Assembly (NCBI GenBank): GCA_030669305.1
Contig: DAOVDU010000012.1
Location: forward strand, 1-35,504
Direction of reading: 5' to 3'
DNA length: 35,504 bases
Origin: Candidatus Aminicenantota bacterium
Lineage (GTDB): Bacteria > Acidobacteriota > Aminicenantia > Aminicenantales > Aminicenantaceae
Shown here in pieces: positions 7,053 through 16,635 of the stretch. The first letter of the stretch is position 1, and each line of letters opens with the position of its first letter. Below the pieces are notes generated by a model. The model did not search any database. It was not told where the DNA came from and worked only from the letters and a program-made list of their open reading frames with translations. Both the position numbers and the translations under genes were made by a program.

Positions 7053-8408
7053 TTAGGAGAAGCGTGGATTTTTCATTTTTTTCAACTTTTCTCGCAGAGT
7101 TTTACGGTCGATCCCAAGAATCTCCGCTGCCCGCGTTTTGTTGTCATCCACACTGGCTAAGACGCTGATGATATATTCGGCCTCTACTGCGGCTAAAGTT
7201 CGATTAGGCCTAATTCCTTTAAGAGCTGAGAATCGCATGAGTGAAGGAAAGTCTGGAACATCTATGATATTCCCTTCGATCATGATTACAAGTCTTTGGA
7301 CTATATTCTCCAATTCTCTTACATTTCCAGGCCAGTAATAGCTCTTCAAAACTTGTAATGCACTTTCGGAAAACCTGGGCGGAGGCTTACTAAACTCTAT
7401 GGCAAATTTGGTTGTAAAATTCTTGACTAACAACAAAATGTCTTCCTCTCTCTCTCTCAAAGGAGGAATGTCTATAGTAATAACATTAAGGCGGTAGAAT
7501 AGGTCTTCCCGGAAATCCCCTTTCTTTATTAGACTGAGCAAATCCTTATTAGTTGCAGCAATAATCCTCACATCTGCTTTTTGTGGATGTCTGATTCCAA
7601 CCATATAAACTTCTTTATCTTGGAGAACACGGAGAAGCTTGACCTGCATCGATAGACTTGTCTCACTAATTTCATCAAGAAAGATCGTACCTCCCTCTGC
7701 AGTTTGAAAGAAACCCGCTCTAGTTTCTGTAGCCCCGGTAAAAGCTCCCTTAACATATCCAAAAAGTTCACTTTCAAGTAGCGCCTCTGGGATACCGCCG
7801 CAGTTTATAGGTACAAATGGAGCTGAAGCACGAGGGCTGTTATAATGAATAGCCCTGGCTACAAGCTCTTTCCCTGTACCACTTTCTCCAGTTATGAGTA
7901 TTGTTGCAGAACTTGAAGCAGCCTTCTCAATGGCATTCAAGACTTTATGCATTGCCTCTGATTCACCAATAAGACCATAACGGGCCGGAGGAGGCTTATG
8001 AGGTCGCATGTGTGCAGCTCTACGCATGTGTAATTTATCTAGCACTCTCTTGACTGCGGAAAAGAGTTCCTCATCGGTAAAAGGTTTGGCCAGATATTCT
8101 TCAGCCCCAGTCTTAACTGCCTCGACTGCCCCTTCAATCGAAGGGTAACCTGTAATCATCATCACTTCAGTATCTTTGAAGTTCTCCTGAATGTGTCTAA
8201 CAAGACTCAGACCGTTAACTTTGGGCATTTTAAGGTCTGTTATGACTAAGTCCATTGGAGTGGACTCTAAAATCTTAATCGCCTCAATTGCACCAGGTGC
8301 AGTAAACACTTGATAGCCTTTGGATTCCAGATTTCTTTGTAGCAATTCTAGCGTATCCAGAGAATCATCCACAACAAGGATATGTTCTTTCTTTTCAGAA
8401 GTTCTCAT
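7053..8408 (-). CDS. Sigma-54-dependent response regulator, NtrC family
   Basis: This 451-residue protein has the three NtrC-type parts. A receiver (about 9-122) carries the acidic pair Asp14/15, phosphoacceptor Asp58 and Lys108. An AAA+ domain follows, with Walker A GESGTGKE at 174-181 and the sigma-54-contacting GAFTGA at 221-226. A Fis-type helix-turn-helix lies at the C-terminus (RAAEILGIDRKTLREKL). The ATG directly follows the TAA of the kinase gene upstream, so the two are co-transcribed. GAGGAAG gives a ribosome site inside the end of the kinase. As an enhancer-binding protein it should activate sigma-54 promoters; the gdhA promoter 200 bases downstream is the nearest candidate target (inference). 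NtrC, ZraR/HydG or AtoC would all be possible by homology; the ligand or signal is not visible. Confidence 0.95.
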   Translation of the reverse strand: MRTSEKKEHILVVDDSLDTLELLQRNLESKGYQVFTAPGAIEAIKILESTPMDLVITDLKMPKVNGLSLVRHIQENFKDTEVMMITGYPSIEGAVEAVKTGAEEYLAKPFTDEELFSAVKRVLDKLHMRRAAHMRPHKPPPARYGLIGESEAMHKVLNAIEKAASSSATILITGESGTGKELVARAIHYNSPRASAPFVPINCGGIPEALLESELFGYVKGAFTGATETRAGFFQTAEGGTIFLDEISETSLSMQVKLLRVLQDKEVYMVGIRHPQKADVRIIAATNKDLLSLIKKGDFREDLFYRLNVITIDIPPLREREEDILLLVKNFTTKFAIEFSKPPPRFSESALQVLKSYYWPGNVRELENIVQRLVIMIEGNIIDVPDFPSLMRFSALKGIRPNRTLAAVEAEYIISVLASVDDNKTRAAEILGIDRKTLREKLKKMKNPRFS

Positions 8409-10160
8409 TTAACTTCCTCTCTTTCTTTCTTGTAGCTTTTCTTTGGGTAGTTTAATTTCGATTCTTGTGCCTTGGTCGACCTTACTCTCAACATTGATAG
8501 AGCCCCCGTGAGAGGTTATGATTCCATGGACCACAGCCAGACCCAGGCCTGTTCCCTGCCTAACGTCCTTTGTTGTAAAGAACGGAAGGAATATTTTCTT
8601 TATAACGCTCTCTCTCATGCCAACACCTGTGTCTTCTACAATGAGCGAGACACTTTTATCAAAAGCATTCGTTTTTATCGTTAGTTTGCCTCCGTTCGGC
8701 ATTGCCTGAATTGCATTGACAACAATATTTACAAAAACTTGGGTTAGCTGAGCTGGATCAGCAGTGATCTCTGGTATATCTGGAGATAGAAAAAGTACAA
8801 CTTTTATCCCTTCTTTAGCACATCTAGATTCAAGAAAATAGAATCCCTCTTCAACAACTTGGTTCAGATTAACTTGTGTCTTATGTGGAGGCATCTGTCG
8901 AGCGAACAACATGAGCTTCTTGACAACTTCTCGTGCATGGAGAGAGGCTTTCATTATTTTTTCAATGTCTTGCTTTACCTGTTCTGGGAGTCCCGGATTT
9001 TTTTTTACAAGCTGAATAAACCCAAGGATGCTCCCTAAAGGTTCGTTCAATTCATGGGCCACTCCTGCACTAAGCTGACCGATGGTTGCCAACCGGTCAG
9101 CATGCTGGAGCTGTTCCTGAAGCCTCGCTTTATCCTGCTCGGTCTGTTTTCGTTCTACGATGAGTGCCACTTCTCTTGAGATAGTATCAATAAGACTTCT
9201 TTCCTCTCTAAGAAAAGGCCCTTCGTCAAGTTCCAGCTTCTTCTCCAAATAAACCACCTCTACAGTCCCCCGTCGTTTCCCTCTAACAACAATGTCCGCT
9301 AGCTGTTTTTGACCGCTTTCTTGAAAACGAGGAGTAGAGTAAGAATTTCCATCCAAGGTAATCCTGGCAGAAGCAATCTCTGGGTATAACCAAGCAGGAG
9401 GCACAAGTTCCACAATACCCTGCAGGATCTCTTTCAGGGTTAAGTCTGGACGTTCAACTGTCTTAGCAATGCCATAAAGGCATGTTAGTTCTTTGATTCT
9501 TTCCCGCAACTCTATTTGTGCACGTCTGTGTGTCAGAGCAATTCCAAGTGTTTGAACAACACCTTCGTAAAACTCTACTCCTTCTTTTGTAAAGTAGTCT
9601 GGGAATATGCTCTTCAACTGCAAAAGCCCAATGTTCTCACTTTCAACTGAAATCGGAATTAAAGCTATTGATTTGTAATTTCCTTCAACGATTATTTTGC
9701 AAGTGCTCATATTCCTATTCTGTTTTGCGAGCGATGCAAAGGAATTCTCTGCATTACCTGTCCAGAAGCTTCCCCTCTTCGTAAAAGAAGGCAATGAAGG
9801 ATTAAAATGTCCAAGAACAATGTCTCTACACATTCTTCCCAGGCAATAGTCTATCTGAAAGTTTGGGATAATTTTACCATCTTCTTTTTGTTTAATAGGT
9901 ATGATTCCAAATCGGAAGGACTGCTTTGGAGAGCGAATGATCTCACTACGATAGTATTTGCCATGCTCCTTTATCCACATTTCAACAGAGTCACATCCTG
10001 AGAAATTCATTAGAATTTTCGAGGCTTCACGTGAAAAATCAATTCTTAAGAGGCCACGTAATCCAAGGTTAATTATTCGATGTGATAAAGCATGGAAGTC
10101 TTCTAGAGTGTCTTGACCGAAGGATTGGGCATCAATCCGCTTTGACTTCATTTTTTTCAT
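8409..10160 (-). CDS. Cytoplasmic sensor histidine kinase with GAF domain, partner of the NtrC-type regulator
   Basis: This 583-residue protein has no obvious transmembrane segment. It contains a cysteine-bearing N-terminal sensory region, a GAF-like segment (about 160-310), a HisKA dimerisation domain with phosphoacceptor His369 in AGVAHELNEPLG, and an HATPase domain (NIVVNAIQAMPNGG, VEDTGVGM, GTGLGLAVVHGI). The NtrB-type order and the TAA-ATG junction with the regulator gene make the two a cognate pair. N-terminal cysteines (for example YCLGRMCRDIV) could sense redox or metal, but this is only a suggestion. The start is uncertain: ATG at 10160 and a second in-frame ATG at 10151 both lack a good Shine-Dalgarno. 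The 61-bp repeat at 10224-10284 supplies a promoter candidate upstream. Confidence 0.92.
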   Translation of the reverse strand: MKKMKSKRIDAQSFGQDTLEDFHALSHRIINLGLRGLLRIDFSREASKILMNFSGCDSVEMWIKEHGKYYRSEIIRSPKQSFRFGIIPIKQKEDGKIIPNFQIDYCLGRMCRDIVLGHFNPSLPSFTKRGSFWTGNAENSFASLAKQNRNMSTCKIIVEGNYKSIALIPISVESENIGLLQLKSIFPDYFTKEGVEFYEGVVQTLGIALTHRRAQIELRERIKELTCLYGIAKTVERPDLTLKEILQGIVELVPPAWLYPEIASARITLDGNSYSTPRFQESGQKQLADIVVRGKRRGTVEVVYLEKKLELDEGPFLREERSLIDTISREVALIVERKQTEQDKARLQEQLQHADRLATIGQLSAGVAHELNEPLGSILGFIQLVKKNPGLPEQVKQDIEKIMKASLHAREVVKKLMLFARQMPPHKTQVNLNQVVEEGFYFLESRCAKEGIKVVLFLSPDIPEITADPAQLTQVFVNIVVNAIQAMPNGGKLTIKTNAFDKSVSLIVEDTGVGMRESVIKKIFLPFFTTKDVRQGTGLGLAVVHGIITSHGGSINVESKVDQGTRIEIKLPKEKLQERKRGS

Positions 10161-10223
10161 ACTTTTTATTTACTTTAATATATTAGCATGGAATGTCAAT
10201 ATAAATCCAAGTGGAGTTCCCCC

Positions 10224-10284
10224 AAAAATATTAATAGGATTTTATAAGAGATACAATTTTTCCCGTCAAGAACATTTTTGGGTT
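10224..10284 (-). repeat. 61-bp dispersed repeat, copy B
   Basis: Same-orientation partner of 5154-5214, 59 of 61 bases identical. It lies between purF and the kinase gene, upstream of the kinase. The bases between its end and the purF stop (10285-10335) show no recognisable feature. Confidence 0.9.
10241..10269 (-). promoter_or_regulatory. Sigma-70-type promoter candidate inside repeat copy B, reading into the kinase/regulator operon
   Basis: On the minus strand TTGACG (10269-10264), 17 bases and TATAAA (10246-10241) predict a start near 10232, about 70 bases before the kinase ATG. Both hexamers are identical to copy A. A perfect TTGACA also occurs closer to the gene but has no well-spaced -10. 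Confidence 0.5.
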
Positions 10285-10335
10285 TGTCAAGGCAAAGCTA
10301 AAATATCCTATTCTTAGCAAAATGAAAATGGCAGG

Positions 10336-11706
10336 TTATTTCTCTAATATATTTTTGGATAACTTCTTCGCCGGCTTAACGGGATATACCCCATTAAAGC
10401 AGGCAGTGCAGAATTCACCTTTAGGCAATAACATCGCCTCCAGCATCCCCTCAAGGCTTAAATAGGCCAGACTATCCAGGTTAATAAAATTCCTTATCCA
10501 CTCCACACTATGATGTGAGGCAATTAATTCCTTCTTGGTGGGGAAATCGATTCCATAGAAACAGGGAAATTTGAGCGGTGGGCAGCTCACACGCATATGC
10601 ACCTCTTTTGCTCCCGCCTCGCGTAATGTCTTTACTCGTACTCTACTTGTAGTACCGCGTACAATGGAATCTTCTATAATTGCTATGCGCTTACCTTTAA
10701 GGACATCCTTTATAGGATTAAGTTTTACTCTTACGCGAAAATCTCTAATATGTTGCGAAGGCTGAATAAAAGTTCTCCCAACATAATGGTTTCTAATCAA
10801 ACCTAGTTCAAGAGGAATCTTGGAATCCTCAACAAAACCTATGGCAGCATAACTTCCTGAATCCGGGATAGGCATAACTAAATCGCAATCTACAGGACAT
10901 TCGTGAGCAAGTTGCCTGCCTAAGCGTTTGCGAGTAAGGTACACATTTTTGCCAAATATGTTGCTATCAGGCCGGGCAAAATAGATATATTCGAATATGC
11001 AGAATGCATGTCTTTTTTTGGGAAATGGTTTAATCGATTTCAATCTATTCTTATTGATAAATACAATCTCGCCTGGCTCAATTTCTCTTATATATTTGGC
11101 GCGAATTAAATCCAGAGCGCAGGCCTCACTGGCTAAGACATATGCGCCATTAAGCTTGCCCAAACACAGAGGCCTCCATCCATAAGGGTCTCTTGTCCCA
11201 ATTAATAAATCATTTACCATTAAGACTAAGGAATAAGCACCTTCCAACTGAGTTAACGCCTCAATAAAGCTTGCCTTTAAATCTTTCTTCTCTGACCTAA
11301 CTAAAAGATGAGCGATTATTTCCGAATCCATTGTAGTTTGAAAAATAGAACCTCTTTCCTCCAGAGCGTCCCATAAGTTTAGGGTATTTGTCAGGTTGCC
11401 ATTATGGGCGATGGCAATATGGCCTCTTCTGTGGCTTACTAAAAATGGCTGGATATTTTTTACGAGACTGGCGCCAGTAGTGGAATAACGCACATGGCCA
11501 ACAGCTAAATCGCCGCGCAAAGATTTTATGGCTCTTTCATCAAAGACATTACTAACTAGCCCCATACCTTTGTGGAAGCTAACCTTCTTTCCATCATAAG
11601 CAACTATCCCAGCACTTTCTTCGCCGCGATGTTGTAGGGCATAGAGACCTAGATATGTAAGTCTGGCAGCATCTTTATGTCCGACAATCCCAAATATCCC
11701 ACACAT
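10336..11706 (-). CDS. purF: Amidophosphoribosyltransferase (purine biosynthesis, first step)
   Basis: PurF moves the amide nitrogen of glutamine onto PRPP to give 5-phosphoribosylamine. The protein (456 residues) begins MCGIFGIVG, so after Met removal Cys2 is the glutaminase nucleophile. There is no propeptide of the Bacillus kind. The PRPP loop is IIEDSIVRGTTS. The four cysteine positions that hold the [4Fe-4S] cluster in the Bacillus-type enzyme are kept: CIFEYIYFARPDS, FPCFYGIDFPT and FCTACF. This indicates an oxygen-sensitive Fe-S form. It is the last gene of the purine cluster, separated from purL by 113 bases with no clear promoter or terminator. The Shine-Dalgarno is weak. Identification is secure. 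Confidence 0.97.
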   Translation of the reverse strand: MCGIFGIVGHKDAARLTYLGLYALQHRGEESAGIVAYDGKKVSFHKGMGLVSNVFDERAIKSLRGDLAVGHVRYSTTGASLVKNIQPFLVSHRRGHIAIAHNGNLTNTLNLWDALEERGSIFQTTMDSEIIAHLLVRSEKKDLKASFIEALTQLEGAYSLVLMVNDLLIGTRDPYGWRPLCLGKLNGAYVLASEACALDLIRAKYIREIEPGEIVFINKNRLKSIKPFPKKRHAFCIFEYIYFARPDSNIFGKNVYLTRKRLGRQLAHECPVDCDLVMPIPDSGSYAAIGFVEDSKIPLELGLIRNHYVGRTFIQPSQHIRDFRVRVKLNPIKDVLKGKRIAIIEDSIVRGTTSRVRVKTLREAGAKEVHMRVSCPPLKFPCFYGIDFPTKKELIASHHSVEWIRNFINLDSLAYLSLEGMLEAMLLPKGEFCTACFNGVYPVKPAKKLSKNILEK

Positions 11707-11819
11707 GACTTATATTCTAATTGATATTCTCTTATTTTTTAAATGTTTTTTGCCTCTTGAATGGAGTACTGTCCATAGTGAAAAATATAGGCTGTGCTGA
11801 AACGCCAAACTTAAATTAC

Positions 11820-14027
11820 CTAAGCCATAATCAATGACTGCAACGAATCTATCCATCTCTCGAACATTCCCTCAACAGATAGATTAATTATTTTTCTTTT
11901 ACCCACCAATATCTCTAATTCCTTGCCTCCAGTTCTTCCAATTATCTGAAAAGGCGCACCAAATCTTTCAGCTATATCTCTAATTTTATGGACAGATTTT
12001 TTGCTACAAGAAAGAACAATCCTTGATTGAGATTCACCAAAGAGAGCAGCATCTTTTCTTGCATCAAAAGTTAGACTATCAATAACTGCTCCTACCATAT
12101 TTTCTTTATTGGAAATACAACACTCAGCCAAGGCCACTGCCAGCCCACCTTCAGAGCAATCGTGTGCGGAACTTACCAACCCTTTTCTTATGGCATCAAG
12201 CGCTGTACGTTGTACTGCCTGCTCTAGCCACAAATCCAAATCTGGAGTGTCGCCTTTGACCTGACCGTGAACTTCTTTTAAGTACTCACTTCCTCCCAAT
12301 TCTTCCTTAGAAATACCTAAAAGAATAATTATCTCTTTCTCCTTCTTAAAATACTGAGTGCAGACTTGATGCGCATCATCAACAATTCCAATCATCCCGA
12401 TTGTGGGAGTTGGATTGACTACACCTTTAATGCTTTCATTATAAAAAGAGACATTACCGCTAACAACAGATATATTGAGAAACTTGCAGGCAGAAGCAAC
12501 ACCTTCTACACAATTTTTAAACTGCCAAAATCTATCTGGTCTTTCCGGATTGCCAAAATTAAGGCAGTCAGTAACTGCTGCTGGCTCAGCGCCAGAACAC
12601 ACTAAATTTCTTGCTGCTTCTGCAACCGCAATCTGCGCTCCCTTATATGGATTCAAATAGCAATAGCGACTGTTACAATCAGTAGTAGCTGCAATGGCCT
12701 TGTTCGTTCCCTTTAACCTGAGCACAGAGGCATCAGAACCAGGTAAAGTTACCGTATTAGTCTGAACCATATGGTCATATTGCTCATAAACCCAAACTTT
12801 GCTGGATATAGTGGGAGAGCCCAAAAGTTTAAGTAAAACTCCATTATAATCTTTAGGCTCAGAGATTTTGGTTATATCCAGTTTATTTAAATCATCTAAA
12901 TAGGCTGGCTTTTTGTAAGGCATGTCATAAACAGGCGCTTGTGTCAAAGAATGGGCTTTTATTTCTGCTACAACCTTTCCTTTATCTTTAATGCGCACTA
13001 TATCATCGTCTGTAACCTTGCCAATAACCACAGCATGCAAATCCCACTTGGAGAAGATCTTTTCAATCTCTTTTTCTTTGCCTTTTTTAACGCAAACTAG
13101 CATCCTCTCCTGGGACTCAGACATCATTATTTCCCAAGGTTCCATATCAGCTTCCCTTCTGGGGACTAACTGGAGCTCTACTTCCATTCCTGAATTTCCA
13201 ACGGAAGCCATCTCGCTCGTGGAACAGGTAAGTCCTGCTGCACCCATATCTTTAATCCCTACAACATGCCCTGTAGCCAAAGCCTCTAATGTAGCCTCTA
13301 TTAAACATTTTTCAGTGAAAGGATCTCCAATTTGAACTGTGGGTCTCTTTTCCTCGCCTTCTTTAAATTCGTGTGAGGCCAAAACACTACAACCTCCAAT
13401 ACCATCTCTTCCTGTACTTGATCCAACGTACATAATTGAGTTACCAACTCCTCTGGCGAAAGCCCTGGCTAATTCATCCTTCTTGGCAACGCCAATACTC
13501 ATCACATTAACTAAACAGTTACCGTTATAGCTTTCGTCAAAATATATCTCTCCGGCGACAGTGGGTACCCCAAGACAATTCCCGTAAAATTGAATTCCAT
13601 CTACTACACCGCGCAAAAGATAACGATTATATGGTTCGGTCAAAGGACCAAACCTTAAAGAATTCAAAGATGCTATTGGCCTTGCTCCAGCAGTAAAGAT
13701 ATCTCTGATAATTCCCCCAATGCCGGTAGCAGCTCCCTGTTTGGGCTCAATCTGTGAGGGGTGGTTGTGGCTTTCCATTTTAAAGATTATGGCTAAATCA
13801 TCAACAATAATCCCTCCGGAATCTTCACCGATAAGAGTTGGGTACTTTCCCTTTTTTGGCAAAAGTTTCAGTAAAATACGGGAACGTGGGTATCCGCAAT
13901 GTTCCGACCACTCAACAGAGAACATCGCCAGTTCTGTAGTCGAAGGTTCCCGCTTCAATAAATCTATAATTCTTTTATATTCTTCATCGCTTAAGCCGAG
14001 ACTTCGATAAACCTCAGGCTTCACCAT
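11820..14027 (-). CDS. purL: Phosphoribosylformylglycinamidine synthase, large subunit
   Basis: PurL uses ATP and ammonia to convert FGAR to FGAM. At 735 residues this is the small PurL that works with separate PurQ and PurS, both of which lie directly upstream. Seen motifs are the N-terminal WSEHCGYPRSR, ATP-site EDSGGI, catalytic MESHNHPS, and QGAATGIGGIIRDIFTAGA; the second AIRS-like half contains GSDASVLRLKG and SSAHDCSEGGLAVALAE. Start ATG 14027 lies one base after the purQ stop codon, which implies coupled translation. Length and motif order are typical and I see no frameshift. Confidence 0.97.
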   Translation of the reverse strand: MVKPEVYRSLGLSDEEYKRIIDLLKREPSTTELAMFSVEWSEHCGYPRSRILLKLLPKKGKYPTLIGEDSGGIIVDDLAIIFKMESHNHPSQIEPKQGAATGIGGIIRDIFTAGARPIASLNSLRFGPLTEPYNRYLLRGVVDGIQFYGNCLGVPTVAGEIYFDESYNGNCLVNVMSIGVAKKDELARAFARGVGNSIMYVGSSTGRDGIGGCSVLASHEFKEGEEKRPTVQIGDPFTEKCLIEATLEALATGHVVGIKDMGAAGLTCSTSEMASVGNSGMEVELQLVPRREADMEPWEIMMSESQERMLVCVKKGKEKEIEKIFSKWDLHAVVIGKVTDDDIVRIKDKGKVVAEIKAHSLTQAPVYDMPYKKPAYLDDLNKLDITKISEPKDYNGVLLKLLGSPTISSKVWVYEQYDHMVQTNTVTLPGSDASVLRLKGTNKAIAATTDCNSRYCYLNPYKGAQIAVAEAARNLVCSGAEPAAVTDCLNFGNPERPDRFWQFKNCVEGVASACKFLNISVVSGNVSFYNESIKGVVNPTPTIGMIGIVDDAHQVCTQYFKKEKEIIILLGISKEELGGSEYLKEVHGQVKGDTPDLDLWLEQAVQRTALDAIRKGLVSSAHDCSEGGLAVALAECCISNKENMVGAVIDSLTFDARKDAALFGESQSRIVLSCSKKSVHKIRDIAERFGAPFQIIGRTGGKELEILVGKRKIINLSVEGMFERWIDSLQSLIMA

Positions 14028-14028
14028 A

Positions 14029-14724
14029 TTATTTACTCCCCAACCATTTAAGGATTGAGCGGAGAATTAAAAAACCATCTTCAGAACCTAACTCTGCCTC
14101 AGAACTTCTTTCCGGATGAGGCATCATTCCCAGGACGTTACCTTCTCTGTTTATGATGCCAGCGATATTCGCTAAAGCACTATTGGGATTGGATTCTTTA
14201 TTAACATCTCCATCTGGACTACAGTAGCGGAAAACAATCTGCCCATTTTTCTCCAAACTTTTTAATCCATCATCATCGATATAGTAGTTGCCCTCATTAT
14301 GGGCTATTGGTATCTTCAAAATCTGATTCTTTTTGCAAAGATTTGTAAAAGGTGTCTTTATATTTTCTGTTTTTATATATACGTATTTACATATAAAATG
14401 AAGGTTTGTATTCCTTAACATTGCCCCGGGAAGAAGCCCAGACTCGAGCAATATCTGAAAACCATTACAGATCCCAATTACTATACCCCCTCTATTTGCG
14501 AAATCGATAATTGAATCCATTACTGGAGAAAACCTGGCTACTGCCCCTGTCCTTAAATAATCTCCGTAGCTAAAACCGCCGGGCAATATAATACAATCAA
14601 AATTATCCAATTCTGTATCCTTATGCCAGATATATTTAACCGGCTGTTTTAATACATCCTTAACCACATAAAAACAATCTTGATCGCAGTTAGAACCCGG
14701 AAAGACTACGACTCCAAATTTCAT
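14029..14724 (-). CDS. purQ: Phosphoribosylformylglycinamidine synthase, glutaminase subunit
   Basis: PurQ (231 residues) releases ammonia from glutamine for PurL. It is a class I glutamine amidotransferase with nucleophile Cys86 in GICNGFQIL and the His-x-Glu pair in [10 protein letters not shown] near the C-terminus. PGSNCDQD and the [10 protein letters not shown] loop are typical of PurQ rather than other amidotransferases. The ATG follows directly after the TAG of purS, with the ribosome site GAAGAGGT in the end of purS. Small PurQ without extension fits the PurSLQ complex. Confidence 0.97.
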   Translation of the reverse strand: MKFGVVVFPGSNCDQDCFYVVKDVLKQPVKYIWHKDTELDNFDCIILPGGFSYGDYLRTGAVARFSPVMDSIIDFANRGGIVIGICNGFQILLESGLLPGAMLRNTNLHFICKYVYIKTENIKTPFTNLCKKNQILKIPIAHNEGNYYIDDDGLKSLEKNGQIVFRYCSPDGDVNKESNPNSALANIAGIINREGNVLGMMPHPERSSEAELGSEDGFLILRSILKWLGSK

Positions 14725-14973
14725 CTATACCTCTTCTATCTTAAAACTATAATCTTCTATTATCGGGTTGGCCAGAAGCTTCTTACACATCTCATTAAGC
14801 CTTTGTTCTGCCTCTTTTTTGTCATTGATGTTTAATTTAACAGTAACCAACTTACCGATACGGACTTCTTCTACTTCCTTATAACCTAAAGAATCTAAGG
14901 CATGTTTTATTGTCAACCCCTGTGGATCTGCTACTGTCTTTTTCAAAGTTATATAAATTTCTGCTTTTAACAT
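14725..14973 (-). CDS. purS: Phosphoribosylformylglycinamidine synthase subunit PurS
   Basis: This 82-residue protein bridges PurL and PurQ in the FGAM synthase complex. The hallmark is the region around DPQGLTIKHALDSLGYKEV followed by VRIGKLVTVKLN, with a short C-terminal helix ending YSFKIEEV. A good ribosome site, AAGGAGAAAGG, precedes ATG 14973. It sits 20 bases after guaA and abuts purQ. Confidence 0.95.
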   Translation of the reverse strand: MLKAEIYITLKKTVADPQGLTIKHALDSLGYKEVEEVRIGKLVTVKLNINDKKEAEQRLNEMCKKLLANPIIEDYSFKIEEV

Positions 14974-14993
14974 CCTTTCTCCTTAATATTATC

Positions 14994-16535
14994 TCATTCC
15001 CATTCTATTGTACTCGGTGGTTTCGAAGAAATATCATATAGCACACGGTTTATCCCTTTAACCTCATTAATAATTCGGCTGGAAACTCTTTCTAGCACTT
15101 CATAAGGAAGTTTGGCCCAATGCGCGGTCATCGCGTCTTCACTGGTAACCGCCCTTATAGCCACAGCATTCTCATAGGTCCTTTTATCTCCCATAACTCC
15201 CACTGTCTTTATAGGAAGAAGCACACAGAATGACTGCCAGAGTTTACGATATAATTTTGCCTTTTTTATCTCATCGATTAAAATCCAGTCTGCCTGGCGA
15301 AGAAGATTTAGTCTTTCTTTGGTAATTGTGCCGATTACTCTCACCGCCAGTCCTGGCCCTGGAAAAGGCTGTCGCAAAATTATATCGTCGGGCAAACCCA
15401 GTTCTCTGCCAACAGCTCTTGCCTCGTCTTTAAATAATTCCTTAAGTGGCTCGATCAACTCAAATTTTAAATGTGGTGGAAGGCCTCCGACATTATGATG
15501 AGTCTTGATAGTTGCCGAAGGTCCTCCCCAGGGGGACCTGGATTCAATTACATCGGGATATAACGTACCTTGGGCTAAAAACTTAATTCTGCCTAATTTT
15601 TTGGCTTCTCTTTCAAAGACCCGAATAAATAATCTTCCTATAATTTTGCGTTTTGCCTCTGGATTTTTAATCCCTTTTAGGCCTCTTAGGAAGATATCCT
15701 GCGCATTTACCACTTTCAGATTAATCCGATAGTAATTCTTAAATCTTTTTTTCACTAGATTTACTTCATTCTTACGCAACAGCCCATTATCAATAAAGAT
15801 GGCTCTTAAATTATTACCCACTGCTTTATGCAGCAATAATGCCAAAACTGAGGAATCAACTCCTCCGCTTAACGCGCAGAGGACCTTCTCAGTTCCTATC
15901 CTATCTCTTAACATCTGGATTGTACTTTGAACAAACGAACGCATATTCCAACTACTTCTACATCTGGCTATATCAAAGAGGAAATTCCTTAATATCCTTT
16001 TGCCTTTTGGCGTGTGCACTACCTCAGGGTGAAATTGCACACCATAGAATCTTCTTGCCCTATCACCCATAACCGCGATTCGCGCATTGTTGGTTGAGCC
16101 GATTATTTTAAATCCGGGAGGAAGTGCTGTTATCTTGTCGCCGTGACTCATCCAGACTGCCTCTTCTTTACCCAGGCCCTTGAAGAGGCTGTTACTGGAT
16201 TTAATTTTAAGAATTGCCTTACCGTATTCTCTTGCCCTAGCCTTGGTCACTTTACCGCCTAAGACCTTGGCCATAAGCTGGGCACCGTAACAGATACCGA
16301 GAACAGGAATGCTTATATTGAAAATATCTTTATCACACATAGGACTTTTTCTTGCCATAACGCCGGCCGGTCCGCCGGAGAGAATAATGGCACTTGGCTT
16401 CCTGGACAAAAGTTTTTGTGCGTCAATTTTGTAAGGGAGTATCTCTGAATATATGCCACATTCTCTTACGCGGCGCGCGATAAGGTAGGTATATTGTGAG
16501 CCAAAATCTAAAATAGCTACCCAATCTTTGTGCAT
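14994..16535 (-). CDS. guaA: GMP synthase (glutamine-hydrolysing)
   Basis: GuaA converts XMP to GMP using glutamine and ATP. The 513-residue chain has an N-terminal class I amidotransferase domain (nucleophile Cys82 in [17 protein letters not shown]), an ATP-pyrophosphatase domain with the PP-loop ALSGGVDSS, and the C-terminal dimerisation domain ending PSTIEWE. It is the first gene of the guaA-purS-purQ-purL-purF cluster. AAGGAAG precedes the ATG at 16535. I found no convincing promoter or riboswitch in the 100-base gap to glnA, which holds only GATAAACTAGATAAACC words of the dispersed-repeat type. Read-through from glnA is possible. Confidence 0.97.
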   Translation of the reverse strand: MHKDWVAILDFGSQYTYLIARRVRECGIYSEILPYKIDAQKLLSRKPSAIILSGGPAGVMARKSPMCDKDIFNISIPVLGICYGAQLMAKVLGGKVTKARAREYGKAILKIKSSNSLFKGLGKEEAVWMSHGDKITALPPGFKIIGSTNNARIAVMGDRARRFYGVQFHPEVVHTPKGKRILRNFLFDIARCRSSWNMRSFVQSTIQMLRDRIGTEKVLCALSGGVDSSVLALLLHKAVGNNLRAIFIDNGLLRKNEVNLVKKRFKNYYRINLKVVNAQDIFLRGLKGIKNPEAKRKIIGRLFIRVFEREAKKLGRIKFLAQGTLYPDVIESRSPWGGPSATIKTHHNVGGLPPHLKFELIEPLKELFKDEARAVGRELGLPDDIILRQPFPGPGLAVRVIGTITKERLNLLRQADWILIDEIKKAKLYRKLWQSFCVLLPIKTVGVMGDKRTYENAVAIRAVTSEDAMTAHWAKLPYEVLERVSSRIINEVKGINRVLYDISSKPPSTIEWE

Positions 16536-16635
16536 TGTTCTTCCTTAATATATTCTTGTTTGGAAAAAAAGAAAAGGAGGTAAAAAGGATTTGCGTTAGA
16601 TCATCATAGAAGATAAACTAGATAAACCGAGTCAG

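Noticed and set aside
16565-16600. AAAAGGAGGTAAAAAGG, a strong ribosome-site-like sequence on the plus strand between guaA and glnA
   Set aside because: No start codon opens a usable frame after it; the nearest TTG is followed at once by a stop codon.
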